64,000 nucleotides of DNA from Haliotis asinina (taxonomy: Eukaryota; Mollusca; Gastropoda; Lepetellida; Haliotidae). The notes below the pieces were generated by a model. The model was not told the origin of the DNA, searched no databases, and saw only the letters and a list, made by a program, of their open reading frames with translations. The stretch is taken from the NCBI RefSeq assembly GCF_037392515.1, contig NC_090288.1:59753673-59817672 (forward strand), in the 5' to 3' direction. How positions within the stretch are numbered: position 1 is the stretch's first letter; every line of letters begins with the position of its first letter. Of this stretch, positions 47,601 to 59,600 are shown piece by piece. The position numbers were made by a program, and so were the translations under genes.

Positions 47601-50600
47601 CTGGTACTTCCATCGTTACCATAGCAGCAACTGACACTGACGGCGGCGTTGACGGAGCCATAACGTACCAACTCGTCTCAACTACAACGAGTAAGTCGTG
47701 TACGAGTATTTAAGTAGTTGATAGAAAATAAGTTAATAAAAAGGCATTCGGTTAGGATATACAACTGATGCATGTAGGTTTGCAAATACAATTAATTATG
47801 ATGATATTATACAGGTGATGCTTAATCTAAACTATTTGACGTTGATGTCACTGAACAGATGGAGGAACAGCTGTAGCCGGCATTTTTACATTAAATGCGG
47901 CAACCGGAGAGCTGACGACAGCATCGATTCTTGACAGAGAGAGCGTCCCATCTTACAGTGTGGTTGTCAGGGCAACAGATGGTGGGACACCAGCAAGATC
48001 AGCTGACGCCACGCTCACCATCACTATCACAGACGTCAACGACAACGCTCCTGTCTTCACCGCAGCCAGCGTCCTCACAGGATCAATGCCTGAAAGTTCC
48101 CCAGCGGGGACTTCTATTTTAACACTTGTAGCCTCCGACGCCGACGCAACATCAACGCTGACGTTTTCAGTCGCCAGCGGCGACGTCGTTCCGCCAAAGT
48201 TTGAGTTCAGCAGCACGACGGCAGGACAACTTCAGCTTGCCAGTGTTATCGACCTGGACCAACCAACGAACGACGCCAGTTCCTACACTCTGACCGTCAT
48301 TGTGACAGATGGAGGGGCATCTCAGTTGACGGGAACGACGTACGTCACTGTCACCGTCACTGCCGTCAACCAACATACGCCCGTTATGAACACGCCGTCT
48401 CCTGCTTCCACCGTCACGGTAAGTTCGCCACAAATGTCAAATATCGCTTTCAGAGAAGTCATAAGGGATAAGTGCATTAGTGCATCAATAGGAAGTTAAA
48501 AGGAGTGCATATGCCCCAATATATATAGTACAGGCCAAACGTTTGTCCATAGAAGTATGCGTGAACCCAGCAAACAACAAAGAAAATACTAGAACCAACA
48601 AGTGTATGCACAGACCAGTACAGATTACGAGTAAGAATTGACATAACGCAGCGGTTATAAAAGTAATAGCAATGATAGGATATTCACCTCTCAGTGACAG
48701 TGGCAACTTGGCTTGGCATTGTATACCGACCATCACACACAATGCTGGTCTTCTTTGTGGCTAACATGTAACTCGAGATGAGATTTGTTCCCCTTATACA
48801 CCAAACAAAAGTCCCGAGAATTCAACAATGCATTCGAAGAAAGTTGGTCGAAATATAGCACGCCTCTGTCCCCCTTCTGACACTACATTTATAGCAAGAA
48901 GTAATAGAACGTACTTGAATATAGCTCGAATATCGCACCTTTACAATACCGTTGCGTTGCATCTGGGCGCATCATCAAATTATAATGATATTTCACATCA
49001 TACAGATATATCATGTAATGCACGTGCACACATAAGACATGTATGTTTCCACCTTTGAGGGACTGCAATGGAGTCAAATGAAATGCATCCCAATGAACAC
49101 ACAAAGTGCTAGTCGATTGTCTGGTACATATGTAAGTTTCTTTTCCCTCTGTAAGTAAGTGCCTTCATGACAGGGCTGGAGTAAAACGAGAGCGTCGCAG
49201 AGCTAGTGAAGCAACACCCACACGTGATCGTTTTACTTTATCACTTGCACTCCACAGTTGATTCGCCCCTGTTATCAACTAGCGGAGTGGTTAAGGCAGG
49301 GTTTGTCAAACTAGTACGCTGTGGGTAAAAGCACCGCTCTTGGCACACTTACGCATGGAGCAATGCCAAACAGTCCTGGATATAGATCCGGCAATGCTGC
49401 GAAATCCAAGATGGCTGCCAATTTAGATGAAATCTCCAATTATGTTAGTCTGTGCTCAGTGCGCTTTTCAGCACCTATGCTTGTTGTGACAGGCGACTGA
49501 CAGGATCGAGACACATGTCTGGCACATGGTTGACACATGTCATCGTATCCTAGAGGTCCATGATGGCACTCACCGAATTGTCTGATTAAGACTCGAAAGC
49601 TGTTTTATAGCTGGACTATTGCAGAGTAAACAACAAACAAACAGTGCTTCCACATATATACGCAAGAAAACTCTTTATTTGAAATCTGATATTTGTTTAT
49701 CAACGAGGAAATATTTATTTTTCAGCAACCCGAAAATGTTGGTGTTGGGACGTCTGTTGCAACTGTAACGGCGACGGACAACGACGTCGGCAGTGATGGA
49801 ACGCTGACATACGCCATATCAAGTAAATCAAAGCTGCTCATTTACAAAGTGCTACTTAATATCAATCAGATTTATAGAGCTACGCTGGTAATTAAAGATC
49901 CACCAGCTCAAAGACATCTTAGCACGACTGCGCCTGTAACTCCCATAACAAGGCTAACGATCGTCATCAGCACTAATATCGTTTTGTGCAACTAGTCCCA
50001 GGTGAGTGCATGTTGTGAGGGTGTCCTGCTGACTCTATTTTAATCACTCATTCCAAGCCCCTCATTTCCAGCAAAGGACCTCCTTGTCCATTAACACCTA
50101 TACTGTCCATTTTCTTCCCCAGATGGAAATACCGGTTCAGCCTTTTTCATTGATCCTACACTGGGCGTGATTCGAACCCAGGCCAATTTGGACTTTGATG
50201 CGGGAACTCAGCAGTACCTTCTTGAGGTGACAGCAACAGACGGAGGTGCGACGCCATTGGTCGGGACGACGACCGTAACTGTTGACATCACCAACGTCAA
50301 CGACAATACTCCAGCGTGCCCCTCTAATTTCATCACGCGGTCAATGGCAGAAGCCCTCCCAGCGAACACTGCGGTAATGTTCCAAACAGAGCACGTGTGT
50401 TTACCATGATTGCACACTTTAGTACATCTTATACATATAAATGGGTGTAAACGAATTTCCTCTCATCCTTCATCGGGTTATATGGGACAATGGTGTAATG
50501 CTAACATTCATGGGAGAACATCAATCGCTGGGATAAATAATTTGGGTCTTAGATCTACCTCTGAAATGTAAGTCATTAAAGGCTAAATCATTCGAAACTA

Positions 50601-53600
50601 GTTATCATTTTTATTTAACTATATACTTTAGATTTCACGCAGTCTGACACACAAACTGGTCATTTCGTGATCATTTACTTATATTGGAAAAGTGGAATTT
50701 TGTATCCCTGATATATTTCTTTTGTTAAACATGTTAAGACAAGATGTCGACAATGCTTCATAACATTATATCTGTGTATTTATTGATTCTTGAACATAAT
50801 TTTGGTACATTTGGTACGTCATCATACATTTGGTAGCGTGATGTGTAATAGCGTTTGTTTTCGTAGTCTGCCGTTTCAAGCGTGTTCCACTTGCAAAAAA
50901 ATCGTCTGAAATTCAGAAATTCGTAACTTGTCGGCACTGTTCTTTAAGAATATCTCCTTACCAAACATCTTTAAAGAAAAGGGCATCACTCAGCTAAATG
51001 ATCCCAGCCCTGCTAAATCTGACGGTATCCTCATCATCGTGTGTTGTAGGTCACGACTGTAACGTGTACAGACGCGGACACCCCCGACACCCTCACCTAC
51101 TCCATCACTGGCGGAAACACACCTGTCTTCTTCGCCATCAACGCTGCAACAGGGGCGATAACCACCACACAACGTAAGAAATATCATTTGTGTACAGTAT
51201 GCACTGAGTAATAGGTTTGTTGGGGTAGCCCAGTGGTTAATGCGTTCGTTCGTCACGTCGAAGACGAGGGTTTGATTCCCCACATGGGTGCAATGTGTGA
51301 AACCCATTTCTAGTGTTCCTACCATCATATTGTTGTAATAATTCTCTCACTCACAGATGTATAGTTATTGTGACAGTTGAGTTAATTTGTAAATCATCAA
51401 ACCATTACTGTTTTGGTTTATAAATATTGGATAAAATATCGAAGAATTGGTAACGCTAAAGTCATTTATCTCTCAATTTTTTCAACGCTAGTTTTCACTT
51501 CTGACTTCTACTTAAAGAGCATTTAATGTACATGTTACAAGTCACAGATGAGTGTACCATTTTTTATAGCTTTAAATTATGAAGGCACGACTGAGTTTAC
51601 ACTAACCGTAAACGTGACCGACAACGGCGTCCCGTCCCGCTCAGTAGATGTTACAGTCAAGGTGTTCGTCAGTCCAGTGAATGAGTTCGACCCTGTGTTT
51701 TCCCCGGCTTCCTATACGTCTACTGTTATTGAAAGTTCAGCCATAGGTGCCAGCGTCGTGCAGGTGACGGCGACGGACAACGACGCTGGTGCTTCAGACG
51801 GCACAGTAAGATACAGCATCACCAACGGGGATGCACAAGGCAGGTTTGCCATAGACGAGAATACTGGACAGATAACCGTCGCCAAACAGTTGAACAGGGA
51901 ACTGGTGGACAATTATAACCTTACTGTCACCGCTGCTGATGATGTTGCTGGGTCTGCGACGTCAAGGGCGGTGACGACGTTAGTGATTGTGACAGTTGGA
52001 GATGCCAATGACAACAATCCTGTATTTAACCCTAGTTTCTATACGTCAAGCCCCATTGAAACGTCGGCTGCGCTGTCGACCATCTTGACGGTAACAGCCA
52101 GTGACGACGACCTTGCCGGTGACCCCAATTCTGCACTGAGCTATTCGGTGATTTCCGGAGACCCCACAGGTGTGTTCGACTTTTCTGGAGCAGATTTGAG
52201 AATAGCAGCAGGGATGAGCCTCAACTACGCCACAACCCCTGCCTTCGACCTCACCATTCAAGTATCAGACGCTGGCGCCGGGCCCCTGACGGACACTGCT
52301 CGTGTGGTCATTAATGTCCAGCCAGCCAATCAGAACTCTCCTGTCTTCACCAACCCCAACCAAATTATCACAGTTAACGAGTCTGTTGCTATTGGGACTA
52401 CAATTCTAACAGCCTCGGCAAGTGATACCGATTCTGGTGTATTCGGAACTGTGAATTACACCATCATCAGCGGGAACGTCCCGGTTGGCAGCTTCGTGAT
52501 TGACAGCACGACGGGAGACATCTTGGTGTGGTCGCAGCTAGATTACGACATCCCCCCAACCTTCTTCAATCTGACCCTGGAAGCGACAGATGGAGGTGGA
52601 ATGACAAACACCACATGGCTCTACATAGGTCTCATCGACGTCAACGACAACTACCCACAGTTTGCCCAAAACGTTTACAATATCGCCATTGATGAGAATT
52701 TGGCAACTACAACGTCAGTTGCTCGGGTCGTTGCTACAGATGCTGATACTGGCACCAATGGTCAACTGGACTATTCCATCACTTCCGGTGACGGACAAAC
52801 GACATTTGCTATTGACTCGGCAACTGGCGACATCACTACAACTGCGGCTTTGGACTATGAAACCAAAACCACATATAACCTGGTCATTCAGGCCACTGAC
52901 AGAGGAACGCCTACGGCTAACAGTGCCACGGCTTTGGTAGTCATAACCCTCAACGATCTGAACGATAACACGCCTATCTTCACACCATCCAATTTCACCG
53001 TTGATCTTAATGAAAACGTTGCCATAGGAACGTCAGTGGCTACCATGGTAGCATCAGACGCTGACTCTATCGCCAACAGTAACGGCATATTTACATACAG
53101 TCTCAACAGCACGTTTTTCGCCATTAACTCAACAACAGGGGAGATAACCACGCTGGTTGCCATTGATAGAGAAACTGTCGCCAGGTAAGGACAGTTTCAA
53201 ATTCCAATGAGTAGTGTTTTACAAAAGAGTAATTTGTTCACTGAGCGTTCTGAAGGCGTTGCAAGAGATTGTTTAGGAAAACGTTTTCTTCGCTTCCATT
53301 CAAACCAAGAAAATTGCATGTTTGTAAGTCCTCGATAAAAGATAGTCTATTAAATCCGTCATGGAATCCTTTGCTAGAATTGTAGGCAGCGCCACGTTTG
53401 TAAGAGGTTAGCACGTTTAATGTCGTGGCGTTGAATTTCAGCCACGTTCTGACAGTGACCGCTACAGACCAGAACGGTGTAGGACCCAACACCGGCAACG
53501 GGACGCTTAACATCAACGTAGTGGACCTGAACGACAACGCACCTGTGATCACCGGGACCTATACCAAGACTCTACCCGAGAACACTGCACTTGGGACTAT

Positions 53601-56600
53601 TATATTCACCATAGCAGCAACAGATGCCGACGTTGGTCGAAACGGAGAGATCTCCTTCGCTATCACCGCCGGTGACCCAACCAACGACTTCACTATCGAG
53701 TCAAAGTCTGGAATCTTGCAGCTCAGTAAAACATTGAACAGGGAGGTCACTCCAAGTTACACATTGACTGTCACCGTTACAGACAACGGAATCAGTCCTC
53801 TGAGCAACGCCGTCACGGTATCTTTAACGATATCCGACGTCAATGACAATGATCCCGTGTTCCAGAATCTTCCTTACGCTTTTAGTATTGCAGAAAACGT
53901 CCCGGCGGGCTCTACAGTAAACTATGTGACAGCCACTGATATTGATACCGGCACGAATGGAGCAGTGGGATATGACTTCGTCATCTTCTGGCAAGGAAAC
54001 AACACTCACTTCAGTGTAAATGGTGCATCAGGGGAGATAACTACGAACGGTGGCCTTGACCGAGAAACACGGGACACATACATCATATGGTTAAGGGCGT
54101 CTGATAATGGCGTTCCCGTCAGATCATCAAGTACGAATGTAACGATAACTATCACGGACCTCAATGACAATGATCCCGTGTTTGACGCAACGTCGTACAC
54201 AGGCTCAGTGAGCGAGAATGCTACCGTCGGTACAAGTATCCTCAAAATATCTACTACTGACAACGACCTAGGTGTGAACGCCGCTGTGACGTTGTCAATA
54301 GATACTACGACTACAGCAGGTGCGAGAGCTGCACTTTTCTTCAACTTCACCACAACTACGGGAGATCTCTCTACCATAGCAGTTGTTGACAGGGAAACTG
54401 ACCCAAGTTTTACCTTCAACGTCCTTGCTGTTGATGGTGGTGCTACGCCACGAACGGCCACTACCACGGTAACAATAACTGTGACTGACATCAACGACAA
54501 CAGACCGGTAATGTCTACAAGCTTCTACAACACAGAGATTGCTTACAGTGGAATCTGTGACAGCTCCATCACCACCATTAGCGCCACCGATGCAGACAGC
54601 GGGGTCAATGGACAAGTTATTTACTACCTGATACAAAGCACATACAACTACCTCTTCCAAATTGACTCAAACTCAGGTACGCATACCCACTAACTGATGT
54701 TTTTAGCTCAGCCATGAGTATGAATTACAGATCATCATAAAGCTTTAAAATGTCATCTTACACTGAAAACCTGTTCAAAGTATTGCTAATTCAACATAAT
54801 TTGATATGTCTATGGTTGTTGATTAAAACTGACGTACAGGATAGTATTTTAATCCGTCTGATATAAAGATTATTCCAGTGACATCCCGTGAACAACACAT
54901 ATAGGCAGGGCTCATTTTACTTCTGTAGAGAATCGATGTATGGCCATGTGCCATATCAGCTGACGCATACATCGCTGCTTCAACAAACATAGTAGAAGTT
55001 CAACATTTCAGGTGCCTTTTCACTACAATCCCAAGCCGCCAACAACTTCCGGTACGTCATAGAGGCATCTGCACGTGACGCGGGAAGCCCCGTTCTCACT
55101 GCCGCTACACCAGCCACTATCCGCATCGACACCTTTGACCCCAACGCCGTCGCCGTCACCTTCAGACTAAGTATCAACCAGGCCACCTTCCTAGCTCAAC
55201 AAGCCACCTTCATCGCAGAACTACAAGCCCTCATCCGGGTTACATACCCCTCCGCCATATTCAGAGTTTGGTGTGTTGAGGTCAGAAGCGGAACTTCCGG
55301 TATCCCTTCAACTGGCAGGAGAAAACTGCTTCAGACGACAAGGTATGCGTACACTTCATTATCAGAGATCAAGGCGGAGCGTGATGTACATGTTTCAGAC
55401 GCCAATACATGCTCAGAGAGTGTTATGGATATCGTCATCCTTCTAGAGCACCTTCGAAATACCTTTCACAAAACAAGACCATATTTCCAGTCAAGGTGTG
55501 AGTGTTGCAGTTGGGAACAATTGTAAATCTGTTTTTTCTTTGTAGTGGAATCCTAATAATCCCTGAAAGCATAATTGTTATTTATGCTTTTGTGATATCC
55601 AGATTGAAACGGATTTAAAATACTATAATATTCACACTAGATGAATTAGCAATAAATAGTATTGAAAAACGCGATTTTAGGTTTACATACACAACTGCAG
55701 TTGATGTGGAAATAGTTACAGGCCACAGAATTGCTTCACGTTACGAATGTTGAGATCTTAGTTGGTGGTCAAACAGTTTGAAAGAATATGGCTCTTGAAT
55801 AGTTTTGGGAGCTGGCAAGGATTGAGTGTCGCTCAATTTTGTTGACCTACTGTTTTTGTATTGAATGGGTATCTCATGTTTCAGTGATTAAGTAACAAAG
55901 GTTTTTATCCGAAACATGAAGCAGAGATTATTAGTATGTCTTTTCTATTTCCCCATCTTTAATTTTATATGTATACATGTATCCAAATGAATGTTAATGT
56001 TTCTCCCGTCTCCCGTCATCAAAACGACACTTTTTGTTTTGGCGATATAATATCTGATATGGTATATGGTAAGTTAAGTCAATGTGTTGGGTGCAAGGAG
56101 GCCTGTTATTGGCTCACGTCCCCTTATAACTGTAGGGGTGGTGGGGTAGCCTAGTGGTTAAAGCGTTCGCTCGTCACGCCGAAGACCCGGGTTCGATTCC
56201 ACACATGGGTACAATGTGTGAAGCACAGTTTCTGGTGCCCCCGCCGTGATATTGCTGGAATATTGCTAAAAGCGGCGTAAAACCAAACTCACTCACTCAC
56301 TATAACTGTAACAGCTGCACATTGTCACCGATAATAACTGGATAACATTTTACTGGATCTTCAATCACTTGTTGACATCCTAAAGAACTCCAGTTGCCAT
56401 TTCTTTTGCACTATAACAAACCCATTTCAGCACGTTGGTAAATACAGTGAATCGCAATTAATCGGATAGACTTTCGATAGTCTACGTTCGATCTGCAAGA
56501 TTCCAATGTTTACTATTCTTTGTACACGCTTTCTTTACGAGGTGTAGCATCGTAACCGGATTGTATGTTATCATGATACATTAGGCTATGTGTTTCATAG

Positions 56601-59600
56601 CAAGCATTATGTTCTTTTGTGTGTCCTTCGTCAAATGAAAGGAGCCACAGGAGCTTGTATTGCTGGGCCTAATTTTTCGAAGCTCACTTAGCGCTAAGAT
56701 TGTTGTAAGGTAACGTTAATGAATGGTACTTACGACTATCTTAGCGCTATGAGAGCTTCGAAAATATAGGCCCTGGACCCTACACTACTTCTTTTGTACG
56801 TAGATGGCTGTCAGTGAACAAATGTAGCACCCAGAACGTAATATTTTCAGCAATACAAGCCCCTGTAAATGGAGCGCAATACCTGTACCGACTCAGCTTA
56901 ATCTTGTTTTAAATTGATGTCAATAAAATGGCAAGAATGATATCAATAAAAGTCTCTGTGTGATGCAATGTTAAATAAAGGCATTACCTCACTAACACTG
57001 TGAATGTGTGTATATCACAGCAGCCCCATCAACGTGCACGCCTTCACAGTAGCAGACAGCTCGACGGAATCCATTGGCAACATCAACCAAGACAAGACGT
57101 TCTTGACGTCGTCACAGACGCTGCAGTTCTTCTCTACGGATCCCCAGGGCTCCCCCTCGGCTGCTGTCACAGGTTAGAAGTCACCCTCCCTTCCGCTTAC
57201 CTTGTATCTTGAAACACATTAACCTGGACTAATCAAACACAAAGGAAGCTGTGGTGGTGGCTGAGCGGGTTAGACGGCCGACTTTGTAAGCTGACAATTA
57301 GGTGCCTCACTCTGAGGGTTTGGGTTCAAATTCTGGTCGGGACTCAACGCAAGAAAAAGTACTAGAATCTGCACTTTACCAAGAAAGTGTAATGCCAAAT
57401 ATAGCTTTAGCATATGTTAATTTTCATCACTTTCGAAATGGAATTGTGTATTCAAAGAATAGAAGAGTTTATGGTTTTGACACCACCCCCATGTTCTTGG
57501 TTGCCACAGGAGTGTAGAACGTCTGATACCGGGGTCTTTCTTTCCATATTAAGCTGACATAACTTGATGTAAATAAAACACAATCCCTCACTCAATTGAA
57601 GACTTGATAGCGACACAGAGTGTCACTTCTGTTAGGTTCCCGTGTTTCATGCTTTGACAAATTGGTCTGGTACTTGTCTCCCTCATGGACTCACAACATA
57701 CCCCCCTCTCACTTGAAGACTCGGTAGAGGCATGGAGTGTTACTTCAGATAGGCTCCTATGTTTTAGCTTTTTCATACGTCGGGTACATGTATTCCAGGA
57801 GGTAATCTGAACGCATTCGGCATCTCCTCCGTGATCCCATACTACCAGGTCAACACTCCCTGGGCACAGACGCCCGAAGGCATCGCCGTCCTCACATTCA
57901 TCTCCTTCGTCATCCTCGCCCTCATCATCACCAGCATCGTTGTAACCATCGTCGCGTGTCGGAAGAGACAGAGGTAAGCTCAAATCACATCGCTGGTCTG
58001 TAGTCTGGGGTAGGTCTTCGCGGTCACGTGACAGTGGTAAGTCTAGGGTGTACGAGGTCACATGGCATGCCAGTGGTAAGTCTAGGGTGTACGTGATCAG
58101 ATGACATGGCAGCAGTATGTCTGGGGTGTACCCGGTCAGATGACATGGCAGCAGTATGTGTGGGGTGTACGCGGTCAGATGACATGGCAGCAGTATGTGT
58201 GGGGTGTACGCGGTCAGATGACATGGCAGCAGTATGTGTGGGGTGTACGCGGTCAGATGACATGGCAGCAGTATGCCTGGGGTGTACGCGGTCAGATGAC
58301 ATGGCAGCAGTATGTCTGGGGTGTACGCGGTCAGATGACATGGCAACAGTATGCCTGGGGTGTACGCGGTCAGATGACATGGCAGCAGTATGTCTGGGGT
58401 GTACGCGGTCAGATGACATGGCAGCAGTATGTCTGCGATGTACGCGGTCAGATGACATGGCAGCAGTATGTCTGGGGTGTACGCGGTCAGATGAAATGGC
58501 AGCAGTATGTCTGGGGTGTACGCGGTCACACGCCATTACAACAGCGAGCCTCTGGTGTATGCCAACACATGAAAAAGTAAATGGTATGTTGTGTCTACAT
58601 ATGCGTGGCATGACATTGCTTATATAGAGTTCTCCCTTTATACTTCCTAACATTTCACATTGTAGTGTTTCTGGGATTACACGTCATTTCACATTGCAGG
58701 CCAATAACACCCGTCCGCGCAGCGAAGCGAGCCAAACCTCAGCCCACTGAAAAGTTCTCTTACAGAGGTAAAGCCCACCAACCACATTTATAACATTATT
58801 TACATACCATGGTTCACATGTCACGACAGATAACTCGTGATTACAAGGCGGGTGTATCTTGTTCTGTTCTGCTTCCATGTGGTATCAGTTACATCTCATT
58901 ATCTCACTGAAACTGTGATCATGTTGTGGAGAATTTATGAAAAGGGGAAACAGTATCAGGACCACCAAGTGCTACTTCAAATGTAATACCGTTTTCCGTA
59001 CTTGATAGTTCTGTTCCATGTACATATAATCTGCACTGTGGCACAATATGAGGCAGATAAGCGATCAGTAAATGTCTCTACACATTTCCATCTGTGTATC
59101 TTATTTGTTCCAGATGATGATGAGATCTACAGATCAAAGACCCCGCCCCCTGTGAGTAGTGTTTCATTGTAATATCATGATGTAAGTGTACCTTTTCATC
59201 CAAGTGAGGGGGGTTGTGGGGTAGCGTAGTGATTAAAGCGTCCTTTCGTCACGCCGACGACCCGGGTTCGATTCCCCACATGGGTACGATGTGTGAAGCC
59301 CATTTCTAGTGCCCCCCTAGCCATGATATTGCTGGACTATTGCTAAGTGCTGCGTAAAACCTGTCTAACTTACTCATTCATCCAAGACAGATACGAACAT
59401 AACATCATCCTTGTCCTGTACATAACATGGTCGTATCCCACGCTCTTTGTCAGGCGTATTCCGAGAAGCCACGCCCGATGAAAGCCGGCGAAGATGGCGT
59501 GGCAAGCATGTACAATTCATCAAGGTCAAGGTTGTCCAACAGAGACTTCGACGGTCGTGCTGTGGATCCGGGTAACGGTTGAATGTTATTCACATCTCCT

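Larger units (their letters stand above)
55343..57020. other. Cadherin intron 13, with SINE and hairpin
   Basis: This 1.7-kb intron holds a SINE family A copy (56139-56302) and a hairpin element (56665-56775). No extra coding exon was recognised. Confidence 0.6.

Noticed and set aside
57588-58653. Repeat-containing ORFs (HLTAYTPDILLPC-type and others) on both strands
   Set aside because: They are products of the 39-bp array and span cadherin exon 15 and its donor in the wrong strand or frame.
1500-59380. tRNA-like box A/box B segments as tRNA genes
   Set aside because: None folds into a complete cloverleaf with paired acceptor stem, and all carry the SINE body and tail. They are SINE heads.
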